64,000 nt of DNA, taken from NCBI RefSeq assembly GCF_900142915.1, contig NZ_FRCM01000005.1, positions 310,001 through 374,000 on the forward strand. The letters run 5' to 3'. This document shows, piece by piece, positions 8,143 through 16,368 of this stretch (its first letter is position 1; each line of letters opens with the position of its first letter). A program made the translations under genes and the position numbers. This DNA comes from Mucilaginibacter sp. OK098 (GTDB lineage: Bacteria; Bacteroidota; Bacteroidia; Sphingobacteriales; Sphingobacteriaceae). Below the pieces are notes generated by a model. That model did not search any database and was not told where the DNA came from. It was given only the letters and a program-made list of their open reading frames with translations.

Positions 8143-8451
8143 ATGGTTGATATAGAAACTGCACGACAGGTTGCATTGAGCTTAAAAGGAACTGTAGAGC
8201 AGGATCATTTTGGCATGCCATCCTTCCGGGTTAATAAACGCATATTTTCAACATTATGGGTAAAAGAGCACCGCATGATGGTGAAACTGTCACCTATTGA
8301 TCAATCCGTATTTAATTCCTTTGATCCTGCCATATTTTACCCGGTTCCTAATAAATGGGGATTAAAAGGAGCCACCTTTATTGAGCTTGATAAAGTGCGA
8401 AGCGATATGCTGAATGATGCGTTAACGCTTGCGTGGGAGAAGGTGAAATAG
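8143..8451 (+). CDS. MmcQ/YjbR-family protein
   Basis: A 102-residue small alpha/beta protein of the YjbR (CyaY-like DNA-binding) family: an N-terminal helix ending in SLKGTVEQDHFGMPSFRV, a central IFSTLWVKEHRMMVKLS strand pair, and the typical end NKWGLKGATFIELDKV..DALTLAWEKV. The family is widespread; a double-wing DNA-binding fold has been proposed, but the cellular role is unknown. It is likely co-transcribed with the LysE-family gene 9 bp upstream. Confidence 0.9.
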   Translation: MVDIETARQVALSLKGTVEQDHFGMPSFRVNKRIFSTLWVKEHRMMVKLSPIDQSVFNSFDPAIFYPVPNKWGLKGATFIELDKVRSDMLNDALTLAWEKVK

Positions 8452-8467
8452 ATAAGGGTGAGAAGAC

Positions 8468-8596
8468 GATGTGCGGATGTGCAAATATGCAGATGTGCGA
8501 ATGAGAAGAGTTATTTATTCATCTGCACATTTGCACATCCGAAATCTGCACATTGACTTTTCATCCGCACATTTGCACATCCGAAATTCGCACATC
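8468..8596. repeat. CACATCCGCACATTTGCAC-type repeat, copy 2 (longest)
   Basis: A run of gatgtgcggatgtgcaaat units is followed by catccgcacatttgcacatcc units in the opposite sense, so the stretch can fold on itself. It fills the gap between the convergent YjbR and LytTR genes and reaches the stop codon of the latter. It may serve as a bidirectional terminator. Unit length and spacing are irregular, so it is not a CRISPR. Confidence 0.75.
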
Positions 8597-9290
8597 ATTT
8601 TATAATCTGCCCTAAAACAGCTTCACGCAAGTATTTACTTATGGGAACCTGGTGCTGTTTAATATGTAAAGTATTTCCTTCAATGGTATCCACCTTATTT
8701 ATTGCTGCAATAAATGATTTATGGGTTTGGATAAATTGCCCTTGCGGTAACTTTTCAAACAGGGCCTTAATGGTGCTATGGGTAATTAGCTTTTTGTTTG
8801 ACAGGTGAATGGCCACATAATTTTCCATCCCTTCAATAAACAAGATCTCGTCAAAGTTTATCTTTTCAAGCTTACCGTTTACTTTTATAAATATGTAGGG
8901 AACAGTAGTTGCAATGTTGGTTTCCCGTAACGCAAAGTAGTCGCGCGCTTTCATGGCTGCTTTTAAAAACCGTTCGTAGCTGATAGGTTTTAAAAGGTAG
9001 TCCATAATATCAAGTTCAAAGCCCTGCACTGCATATTGTTCAAACGCTGTGGTAAATATCACTTTGGGCGGCTTTGTCAGTGCTTTAATAAATTCAACTC
9101 CCGAAATATGGGGCATCTGGATATCCAAAAACAGCAGATCGACGGGTTGTTTTTGCAGCACATCGCTTAGCTGCAGGGCATCTTCACATACTCCTTTCAA
9201 ATCAAGAAAGCCTATTTTCTCTATATAGCCCTGCAAACCCTTGCGTGCAAAAGGCTCATCGTCAGTTATTATACAGGTTATGTTATTCAT
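8595..9290 (-). CDS. LytTR-family response regulator
   Basis: A 231-residue two-domain regulator. The receiver domain (1-~118) has the acidic pair D10-D11, phospho-acceptor D56 (LLFLDIQMPH) and the conserved Lys in DYLLKPIS. The C-terminal LytTR DNA-binding domain (~135-231) shows the typical IFIKVNGKLEKINFDEILFIEG start and FIQTHKSFIAAINKVDTI. It overlaps the upstream kinase gene by 8 bp, so the two are translationally coupled partners. Confidence 0.95.
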   Translation of the reverse strand: MNNITCIITDDEPFARKGLQGYIEKIGFLDLKGVCEDALQLSDVLQKQPVDLLFLDIQMPHISGVEFIKALTKPPKVIFTTAFEQYAVQGFELDIMDYLLKPISYERFLKAAMKARDYFALRETNIATTVPYIFIKVNGKLEKINFDEILFIEGMENYVAIHLSNKKLITHSTIKALFEKLPQGQFIQTHKSFIAAINKVDTIEGNTLHIKQHQVPISKYLREAVLGQIIK

Positions 9291-10329
9291 ATTGCAGCTT
9301 TAGTTCAGCAGTAAAATTATCATTATCAGCAGTTGTAAGCAAGGTATGCTTGCCGGGGTATAATAGGTCGAGTCTCCTCTTTAAATTTTCCAGGCCTATC
9401 CCGCTACTCTTACTAATGGGCTGCTTAAATTGAGGTATAGAATTTTCAACGCTAAAGGTTATCTCGTTATTTACCAGTTGTGCGGCTATCTGCAGTCTAT
9501 AATCGCCTCCAACAAACTTAAATGCATTTTCAACCAGCGGTAAAAACAACAACGGGTAAACCTGCTGACTGTTTAAAGCCTTGTCAAACGTAACTTCCAT
9601 TTTCAACTTATCGGTACTTCTTATTTTTTGCAGGTCGATAAAGCTTTGCAGGTATTCCAGCTCGTTTATTACCGGCACCTGCTGCTGCTGATCATAAAGC
9701 TGGTATCTTAACAGTTCTGAAAACTTTTCGATACTGTTTTTTGCACCGGCAAGATCATCGTCCATCTGGAAATAAATGGTGTTTAGCGCGTTAAATAAAA
9801 AATGGGGATGATATTGTGCCTTCAAAAATTTGAGCTCCGTTTCCAGGTGATCGTTTGTTACTTTTTCCAGCTGAACTTTATTATCAACGTAGGCCCTTAA
9901 CCATGTACTGCTGCGTGCAATGCCGTAATAAACAATAGCATAAAGTGTGGGTATCATATTAATATCTGCTACATCGGCCCAGGAGATCCACCAGGGTTTC
10001 CAGTCGCCCAGGTGCAGGGTCATATCCATCGGCACGAATACCACATTGACCAATACCAGGTTAGCACCTACCAATATCACCAGTTCCCGCACTACGCCAC
10101 TATAGCTTAGCTGTATGGGCCAGCGTTTATCATAATACTTAAAAAGCCGTTCAAACAGGTATATGGCTATATAGCCTACTGTTATTGTGCAGGTCATTTC
10201 AACGGCATTGATATAAAAACGCCGCTCCCAAAAATGCTCGCCAACATCGGTATCGTGTAACAGCCTGATGGTAAAATATACCAGCAGGCCGTACAATGCA
10301 GGGAATATGTATTTCTGAAAAGATTTCAT
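9283..10329 (-). CDS. LytS/YehU-type sensor histidine kinase
   Basis: A 348-residue kinase with four predicted N-terminal membrane helices (about 8-22, 43-60, 82-100, 124-138), a coiled segment, and the His_kinase (PF06580) box AQYHPHFLFNALN with the likely phospho-His at about 176. The ATPase part has LPLVENAFKF and GIGLENLKRRLDLLYPGKH. It has no periplasmic sensor domain, so the signal is probably sensed in the membrane. It passes phosphate to the LytTR regulator encoded in the overlapping gene. Targets are not evident. Confidence 0.94.
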   Translation of the reverse strand: MKSFQKYIFPALYGLLVYFTIRLLHDTDVGEHFWERRFYINAVEMTCTITVGYIAIYLFERLFKYYDKRWPIQLSYSGVVRELVILVGANLVLVNVVFVPMDMTLHLGDWKPWWISWADVADINMIPTLYAIVYYGIARSSTWLRAYVDNKVQLEKVTNDHLETELKFLKAQYHPHFLFNALNTIYFQMDDDLAGAKNSIEKFSELLRYQLYDQQQQVPVINELEYLQSFIDLQKIRSTDKLKMEVTFDKALNSQQVYPLLFLPLVENAFKFVGGDYRLQIAAQLVNNEITFSVENSIPQFKQPISKSSGIGLENLKRRLDLLYPGKHTLLTTADNDNFTAELKLQYE

Positions 10330-10385
10330 ATAGCTAAATTAAGAACTATTGTCATTCTGAACGATAGTGAAGAATAACAAAGGAT

Positions 10386-11603
10386 TTACGCCGATAAGCC
10401 AATAGCAGGTTTCAAATCTTCATTCTCAACCTGCATCACCGGTTTAGGCTTATCCTTTGGCTTCATCCCAAACAAAAAGCGGGTGATGGCATACGGGCGC
10501 ACAAGTAAGTGATAGACAAGTACAGTCACAAAGAAAGTGATGCCAACGGTATATATGTATTTTGACAGAATGCTTTCATTTTGCGTTTGCACGATATAAT
10601 AGACTATCATTACGATCACCGTTTGATGCAGGATATAGAACGGATACACTGCCTGGTTCAGATAATTCAATATACTGTGTTTACGATTCAAATAATGCTT
10701 GCCATAACCCACCAGCGCTAATACCCATCCCCATGCAATTGTTGGGCGCAGTGCAATAAACAGGTAATTGAAAATGCTATTATGGAAGGGCCAGGCCTCA
10801 TGAAAAGGCTCTATCTTATTCCAGCGCATGTATTCCCATACCATCAAACTCACAAACCCGATGCGTAAGGCAAAGCGGCGGTTTCGTTCCAGGCTATCCA
10901 TCAGCTTTGGTTGCAAAATACAGATGAAACCGGCCAGCAGAAACAACAGCCAGTAAACAAGGTAGCAACCGTCATGAGCCAGGTCATTGGTTTCGGGTAG
11001 CTTTTCGCTTAGCAAGGCAAACCATATAATGCCCGGCAGCATCAATAGGTATATCCATTTACCTTTTGCCAATGCTGCAAGTTTTTCTTTAAACGTATCG
11101 CTTTTTGGTGAGATCAGCCACGCAAATATGGGTGCAAATATCAAATCGTAAATAAACAGGTAGGCAATGAACCAAAGGTGGTGCCAGCTAAAGCTGCCAC
11201 CTTTTGGATATGGAACAAAGTTAAATACACTTGGGTACCAATCCCAAAAACTGCCTTTATAACCTTGCGTTAACCGTTCCATATAAATTTGCGGTGGAAC
11301 AATGATGAACATGCCCACCAGCAATGGTATAAAAAGCCTGCGGAAACGTAAACCGATGAAACTTAAGGTAGATCGCCGCTGCATCATGTAATAGCTTACT
11401 GTACCCGAAATGAAAAAGAGCAGCGGCATGCGAAAAAGGTGCAAAAAATTATTCGATTCCATCAGCAGGTTGCTGGTTTCGTGGTTCTTGATATGCCAGC
11501 CATCCTCTGCTACATAAGGCATGGCCGAATGAAAAAATAATACACCCAGTATGGATATGATCCGTAACCAGTCGAGATAGGTTTGGCGTTGTGTGGTTTC
11601 CAT
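10386..11603 (-). CDS. Acyltransferase family 3 membrane protein
   Basis: About 405 residues from the preferred start METTQRQTY at 11603; an in-frame ATG at 11639 would add 12 poorly supported residues. About ten membrane segments and the N-terminal motif YLDWLRIISILGVLFFHSAMPYV with the active-site His place it in the Acyl_transf_3 (OafA/YrrM-like) family, which transfers acyl groups to sugars or other envelope molecules. MPLLFFISGTVSYYMMQRRS is the second family block. The substrate is unknown. It lies upstream of the kinase gene on the same strand, 56 bp away. Confidence 0.9.
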   Translation of the reverse strand: METTQRQTYLDWLRIISILGVLFFHSAMPYVAEDGWHIKNHETSNLLMESNNFLHLFRMPLLFFISGTVSYYMMQRRSTLSFIGLRFRRLFIPLLVGMFIIVPPQIYMERLTQGYKGSFWDWYPSVFNFVPYPKGGSFSWHHLWFIAYLFIYDLIFAPIFAWLISPKSDTFKEKLAALAKGKWIYLLMLPGIIWFALLSEKLPETNDLAHDGCYLVYWLLFLLAGFICILQPKLMDSLERNRRFALRIGFVSLMVWEYMRWNKIEPFHEAWPFHNSIFNYLFIALRPTIAWGWVLALVGYGKHYLNRKHSILNYLNQAVYPFYILHQTVIVMIVYYIVQTQNESILSKYIYTVGITFFVTVLVYHLLVRPYAITRFLFGMKPKDKPKPVMQVENEDLKPAIGLSA

Positions 11604-11746
11604 TGTTTTGTTGTTTTTTATGTAAAGAAACCCTCTCAAGAATACTTACCAAAACTATTTTGACCACTGGACTGTTTTTGGTGACCACAGGAACTTTTCT
11701 TTTAATTTCCTCAGCAATCTTTGTGGTTAGAAATGATACCGCTTAC

Positions 11747-11935
11747 TTTCCCCTCTTTGCGCAGCAGAGAGGGGTGACAAGCGAATCCGCTGGCCAGCGG
11801 ACGGGGTGAGTCCACGCCGCCATGCATTAACGCCAATGCATTTGCGTTAATATCGCCCGCAGATTTACCCACCCGGTCAACGCTGCGCTGGACCACCCTC
11901 CCTTCGCTGCGCGGAAGGAGGGAAGAAGGTTTTTT
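11747..11935. repeat. Composite GC-rich imperfect inverted repeat in the 11604-12035 gap
   Basis: The 432-bp gap between the acyltransferase and the serine hydrolase holds two hairpins, cccctct...agagggg (11750-11756 / 11768-11774) and ccctccctt...aaggaggg (around 11896-11922). These also resemble each other in inverted orientation (aggggtgac..cggggtgag versus acccggtca..ccaccctcc). No gene is supported here. The rest of the gap is plain AT-rich sequence. Confidence 0.6.
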
Positions 11936-12035
11936 AACTTAATGCCACTATACAAGGAGGCGTAGAGATTATATTTCATTTCTGATGCTTTGTAACATAC
12001 ATGAATAGGATCCGTCAAAATAAAAATTACGCATA

Positions 12036-13031
12036 ATGAAAAAATACATACTTGCATTTTTAATAAGCTCGCTATTAATAAGTACAGGTTATTCGCAAAT
12101 AAATATTGATACAGCTGCGATTATTAAAAACAATCGTCAACTGTATTCAATCGTTGTTTCTCAGAATGATAAGATTGTTTACAACCAGTATTTCAATGGT
12201 AAAAGCCAGCAGGACCTTTTCAACAACCAATCGCTTACCAAAAGCGTAATGTCATTACTGATAGGGATTGCCATTGATAAAGGTTATATAGGTTCTGTTG
12301 ATGAAAAAATAGTAAAGTATTTTCCTGAACTGGCGCAGGATACAGATAAAAGAAAGCAGGATATCACCATAAGGCAGATCATGAACCAGGCATCAGGGCT
12401 TTGGCATGAAGACCTCATTAACCTTGGAAAATATTTTACCATTGCAGACCCCTCCGGCTATGTGCTAAAGGCGCCATTAGTATCAGAACCGGGTAAGGTG
12501 TTTCACTACAATAATGCAGGCACCCATATTCTATCGGTTATTTTAACCAAAAGTACTCACATGAGCACGCTTGAATTTGCTAATAGATACCTTTTCGGCC
12601 CGCTTGCAATTAGAAATGTGGAATGGGGTAAAATGAGAGACGGTTATTATGATGGATGCGGTTTGCTAAGTGTTCATTTAAGTACGGAGGACATGAACCG
12701 GATTGCATCATTATTGCTCCATAAAGGCCGTTTCAATAATAAAAGCGTGGTATCTGAAAAGTGGATAAACCAGGTACTTCACCCCACGATTTTTTACAAT
12801 ACCGACTGGGGTTTCAATGGTTCAACCTATGCATTATGCTTTTATCATTATAATTATAAAGACACACCAATAACCTATGGATTAGGGTGGGGCGGCCAAT
12901 TTGTATTTGTTATCCCCGCTAAAAACGCAATTGTTAATGTTAATGAAAGCATTAACGATGCTACAGCTATAAGGGCGTCAAACCTTTTTCTTAATCACAT
13001 CTTCCCTTTAATTTATCAGCAATTAAAATAA
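12036..13031 (+). CDS. Exported serine hydrolase of the class C beta-lactamase / penicillin-binding fold
   Basis: A 331-residue protein with signal peptide (1-20, ending TGYSQ). The catalytic motif S66-L-T-K69 and the Y158-N-N160 motif match the beta-lactamase-like serine hydrolases (PF00144, 'serine hydrolase' or EstB-like). The third motif is a GWGG-type sequence near 287. Family members include esterases, peptidases and true AmpC enzymes. Without a typical KTG this one is more likely an esterase or peptidase than a beta-lactamase. The stop codon overlaps the start of the next gene (TAATG), so the two are coupled. Confidence 0.87.
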   Translation: MKKYILAFLISSLLISTGYSQINIDTAAIIKNNRQLYSIVVSQNDKIVYNQYFNGKSQQDLFNNQSLTKSVMSLLIGIAIDKGYIGSVDEKIVKYFPELAQDTDKRKQDITIRQIMNQASGLWHEDLINLGKYFTIADPSGYVLKAPLVSEPGKVFHYNNAGTHILSVILTKSTHMSTLEFANRYLFGPLAIRNVEWGKMRDGYYDGCGLLSVHLSTEDMNRIASLLLHKGRFNNKSVVSEKWINQVLHPTIFYNTDWGFNGSTYALCFYHYNYKDTPITYGLGWGGQFVFVIPAKNAIVNVNESINDATAIRASNLFLNHIFPLIYQQLK

Positions 13032-13687
13032 TGAAACTAAAAACCTTACCCTGGATCCCTTTTGTGTTTTTTGCAATAGCTATAGGCCTTTATCCACTCA
13101 TGTATTTTTTGGTAGATATGAACAACAATGGGCTTTTACATGGGAAACCTGCCGCAATAAAAAACAACCCGGTTTGGCACACCATATTTTACCTGCATAT
13201 TTCATTTGGCGGTATTGCCCTGCTAACCGGGTGGTCGCAGTTTAGTAAAAAGCTGCGCAGCCGCTATTTAAAAACACACCGGTGGATAGGCAAAATATAT
13301 GTAATTGCAGTTTTAATAAGCAGTAGTGCCGGTATGTATATTGCTTTGTTTGCTGACGGAGGCTTAATTTGTGTAATGGGTTTTGGTATTTTGGCCCTGC
13401 TTTGGTTTTATACCATAATAAAGGCTTATACAAGCATCCGCAGGTTGCAAATCCAGGAACACCAAAGATGGATGATCCTTAACTACGCCCTTACCTTTGG
13501 GGCGGTTACCCTGCGCATCTGGCTTCCCCTAATGCAAAATGCAATGCATATTGATTTCATTATAGCTTATCGCATTGTATCGTGGCTGTCATGGGTACCA
13601 AACCTTATAGTTGCCGCCCTTATTATCAATAAAAATAAATTGGTTAGGGTGAATGAAACCAGCACCACCGGCAGTTTAGTGGTATGA
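13031..13687 (+). CDS. DUF2306 integral membrane protein
   Basis: A 218-residue protein with about six membrane helices. The segments YLHISFGGIALLTGWSQFS, HRWIGKIYV and EHQRWMILNYALTFGAVTLRIW, with conserved His residues, are typical of DUF2306, a family of unknown function with a heme-binding-like helix pattern. Its ATG overlaps the stop of the serine hydrolase gene by one base. Confidence 0.88.
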   Translation: MKLKTLPWIPFVFFAIAIGLYPLMYFLVDMNNNGLLHGKPAAIKNNPVWHTIFYLHISFGGIALLTGWSQFSKKLRSRYLKTHRWIGKIYVIAVLISSSAGMYIALFADGGLICVMGFGILALLWFYTIIKAYTSIRRLQIQEHQRWMILNYALTFGAVTLRIWLPLMQNAMHIDFIIAYRIVSWLSWVPNLIVAALIINKNKLVRVNETSTTGSLVV

Positions 13688-13718
13688 AGAGGGCAATTTT
13701 AAGATCAATCTAAGATTT

Positions 13719-13832
13719 GTCATTGCGAGCGCAGCGTGGCAATCGCATACTATACAGAGCGAACGAAAAGGTGTAGAACTTGAAAGGCCGATATGCATGC
13801 GTGCGATTGCCACGCTGCGCTCGCAATGACAT
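13719..13832. repeat. GTCATTGCGAG palindromic repeat, copy 2 (best terminal repeats)
   Basis: A 114-bp element whose two ends are perfect inverted repeats for 29 bp (from gtcattgcgagcgcagcg to the matching gcgctcgcaatgac). The interior shares catactatacagagcgaa and ggtgtagaacttg with copies 3-5. It lies between the DUF2306 gene and the convergent cbpM-like gene. Confidence 0.92.
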
Positions 13833-13854
13833 GGTGGTGAGCAGCCGTTTTATT

Positions 13855-14130
13855 TCACCTCACCCTGTTCCTCAACATCCGCAATTCTTCCTGCATGTGT
13901 TCAACCCTGTCCAGTAAATGGATAATGGCTTCAATCCCGGCCACGTTTATGTCAAGCTCGTGATGCATCCTGATCATTTTTTCCAGCTTTTGCAGCTCGG
14001 TTTCGGGGATATAGGTGTCTTTTTTTATCACTTTTAGTTTCACCAGTCCCGCTTCTCCAAGCGAGTTTATAAAAGTATATTCCACATCATGATAGGTGCT
14101 GATTTCTTTGGTTGCTATTAAATTTACCAT
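13855..14130 (-). CDS. cbpM: Chaperone modulator CbpM-like protein
   Basis: A 91-residue MerR-like helix-turn-helix protein with a C-terminal helix rich in charged residues (LLDRVEHMQEELRMLRNRV). CbpM proteins bind the J-domain protein CbpA and damp its co-chaperone and DNA-binding activities. Position supports the call: it lies 60 bp downstream of the cbpA/dnaJ-like gene on the same strand, the usual order for this pair. Confidence 0.85.
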   Translation of the reverse strand: MVNLIATKEISTYHDVEYTFINSLGEAGLVKLKVIKKDTYIPETELQKLEKMIRMHHELDINVAGIEAIIHLLDRVEHMQEELRMLRNRVR

Positions 14131-14190
14131 CGGTTTATTGGTTTAATGGTTCACTTGTTCATTAGATTATTGGTAAAAACCTTTCGCCTT

Positions 14191-15111
14191 TTACCTTTCG
14201 CCCTTAACCTCTTCACGAATCTCCTCGAATAACTTTTTCTGTTTTTCAGTAAGGTTTGTCGGGATCAGGATCTCATAGGTAATATAAAGATCGCCAAACT
14301 GGCCTTCTTTTTTGTAAACCGGCAAGCCTTTGCCCTTTAGCTTTACTTTGGTTCCGTTTTGGGTTTCGGGCTTTACTTTAATCTTCACCTTGCTATCCAG
14401 CGTATCAACCGTTACCTCGCCGCCAAGCACCGCAGTATATATATCAAGTTTTGCGCTGGCATACAGGTCGCTGCCATTTCGTTTAAACCTGGGGTCATCA
14501 GCAATAAGGAAAGTGATATACAGGTCACCTGCCGGGCCCCCATTAACACCCGCCCCGCCATGGCCCGCAATTTTTATAGTCTGGCCATTTTCAATGCCTG
14601 CAGGTATGGTAATGCGGATGTTTTTGCCATTTACGGTTAACGTTTGCTTATGCGTTTCGGCCGCTTCTTTTAAACCGAGGCGCAGCTCCGCATTAAAATC
14701 CTGCCCGCGATATTTGGCTTGTCTTCCTCCCCGCGTTCCGGCCCCGCCTGCGCCTCCAAACATGGATTGAAAAAAATCAGAAAAATCATCGCCGCCAAAA
14801 CCTTCAAAACCAGAAGATGAGCTTCCGCCAAAACCGCCGCTCTGTCCCTTGCTTTGCTGCTGCCGGGCCTGCTCATATTCGGGCCCATGTTGCCAGTTTT
14901 CGCCATACTGATCGTACTTCTTTCGCTTTTCTGCATCGCTTAACACTTCATTGGCCTCGTTCAGTTGCTGGAATTTTTTGTGAGCCTCCGCATCGTTGGG
15001 GTTCAAATCAGGATGGTACTTGCGGGCAAGCTTCCGGTATGCGCTTTTAATATCTTTTTCCGATGCCTTTTTATCAACACCTAAAACCTTGTAATAATCA
15101 ATAAATGCCAT
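14191..15111 (-). CDS. cbpA: CbpA-type J-domain co-chaperone
   Basis: A 306-residue DnaJ-family protein. The J domain (1-~70) has the HPD motif at 33-35. A Gly/Phe-rich linker (about 83-130, GGFGGSSSSGFEGFGG) follows, then two C-terminal beta-sandwich domains (~137-300). The cysteine zinc-finger repeats of DnaJ are absent, which marks the CbpA class. It stimulates the DnaK ATPase and presents unfolded clients. CbpM is encoded just downstream. Confidence 0.93.
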   Translation of the reverse strand: MAFIDYYKVLGVDKKASEKDIKSAYRKLARKYHPDLNPNDAEAHKKFQQLNEANEVLSDAEKRKKYDQYGENWQHGPEYEQARQQQSKGQSGGFGGSSSSGFEGFGGDDFSDFFQSMFGGAGGAGTRGGRQAKYRGQDFNAELRLGLKEAAETHKQTLTVNGKNIRITIPAGIENGQTIKIAGHGGAGVNGGPAGDLYITFLIADDPRFKRNGSDLYASAKLDIYTAVLGGEVTVDTLDSKVKIKVKPETQNGTKVKLKGKGLPVYKKEGQFGDLYITYEILIPTNLTEKQKKLFEEIREEVKGER

Positions 15112-15239
15112 AGTAGATGGTTGTAAAACCGATAATAAAGATAAACCTTAATTTATGCTTCCGGGTTTTTAATTATTAAAGATAAATGTTTTTTAATTTT
15201 TAATATTGTTCTAACCTTACAATTGAAATATAAACAACC

Positions 15240-15575
15240 ATGGACACATCCATTTTCCACCACTTTGATGATATTGAAACAAAAGAAATAGCGCCCGGCT
15301 TTTTCTCTAAACTAATTCATACCGAAACCAATACTGTCAATTTTATTGAAGTTAAAGCAGGTTGCTCGGTACCCCGGCACAGGCATATCCATGAGCAATG
15401 CTCCTTTGTAATTGAGGGCGAATTTGAATTAACGGTTAATGACATCCCGCAATTGCTTAATACCGGTTTGTTTGCCATAGTGCCTTCAAATGTTTGGCAT
15501 AGTGGCAAAGCTATAACCAATTGCAGGCTGATAGACCTTTTTAGCCCGGTACGCGAGGATTATAAGAACCTGTAA
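15240..15575 (+). CDS. Cupin-domain protein
   Basis: A 111-residue single-domain cupin. Motif 1 is PRHRHIHEQCSFVIEGEFEL (44-63), giving two or three His and a Glu as metal ligands; motif 2 is PSNVWHSGKA with the last His. Such small cupins bind a metal and often act on small molecules or sense them; the substrate is unknown. It is followed 29 bp downstream by the CPBP protease gene on the same strand. Confidence 0.88.
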   Translation: MDTSIFHHFDDIETKEIAPGFFSKLIHTETNTVNFIEVKAGCSVPRHRHIHEQCSFVIEGEFELTVNDIPQLLNTGLFAIVPSNVWHSGKAITNCRLIDLFSPVREDYKNL

Positions 15576-15604
15576 CTTTTTGTTCGCCTGATAGTCTGAA
15601 TGTT

Positions 15605-16261
15605 ATGATCACAGCAAAATGGAAAATAGCAGTATTGGATACGCTCATGATCCTGTTTTTAATGCTGTTTCCGCATTTTGGTGGCTTACCCATGTTTGTA
15701 TATCCGTTTGTGGTTTTAACGCTGCTTTGGTTTTATCTTAAACTGTATCATCAGAATTTTAGCAGCATTGGGTTTCGTTTTTCTGATCTGTCAGTAAAAG
15801 CTTTCTTTATCGGTGGGGCTATAGGCTTAGCTTATGCTATGGTACAGTTTTGGGCTATCGGACCATTAATAGATAAGATCTTTCAATTTAAACCGGCCAA
15901 CTACCACGATTTTGATTTTATTAAGCATAACGTAGTTAACTACCTATTGCTTTTGTTGCTGGCTGCTGTGCTGGTTATCCCGTACGAAGAAATAGTTTTC
16001 AGGGGCTTCATCCTTACTAAAATAAAGCAGATGGCAGGCACGTCAAAATGGACGTTTGCCATAAGCGGGTTCATTACCGCTGTTTTATTTGCATTGTATC
16101 ATTACCAGGAAGGCCCTGCTTCGGTAATAAGCATTTTTATATTCGCTCTGTTCATTACCTGGCTTTATAAAGTTTTTAAAGGCAATTTGTGGTACCTGAT
16201 CTTTTTTCACCTGCTGTATGATGTGTTTATGCTTACCGCAATAAGGCTTGGCTACTTATAA
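15605..16261 (+). CDS. CPBP-family intramembrane metalloprotease
   Basis: A 218-residue membrane protein with about seven hydrophobic segments. The three CPBP (Abi/CAAX protease) motifs are complete: EExxxR at 128-133 (PYEEIVFRGF), H166 (ALYHYQEG) and FHLLYD at 201-206. These proteases act in the inner membrane; roles range from prenyl-protein processing to bacteriocin self-immunity. No bacteriocin gene is adjacent, and the cupin gene lies 29 bp upstream. Confidence 0.93.
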   Translation: MITAKWKIAVLDTLMILFLMLFPHFGGLPMFVYPFVVLTLLWFYLKLYHQNFSSIGFRFSDLSVKAFFIGGAIGLAYAMVQFWAIGPLIDKIFQFKPANYHDFDFIKHNVVNYLLLLLLAAVLVIPYEEIVFRGFILTKIKQMAGTSKWTFAISGFITAVLFALYHYQEGPASVISIFIFALFITWLYKVFKGNLWYLIFFHLLYDVFMLTAIRLGYL

Positions 16262-16368
16262 AAAATTCAACATGTGCTTATAGCTTCGGCCTATTGAGAT
16301 ATTAATTCCATTTATCAGCACAACTTTATTACTTTCAAGTATCTTTATTCAGGAAACTTATTAAATGC

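Noticed and set aside
8468..8596. CRISPR-like array of short repeats
   Set aside because: The units are irregular in length and spacing, there are no distinct spacers, they run in both orientations and no cas gene is present.
10351..10376. Additional GTCATTGCGAG repeat copy (also 30000-30025)
   Set aside because: These read gtcattctgaacgatagtgaag and gtcatcctgaacatagtgaag, half palindromes without the interior or the second end, so they belong to another short family.
11640..12035. Small genes in the acyltransferase-serine hydrolase gap
   Set aside because: The open frames here lie in GC-rich inverted repeats and show no coding character.
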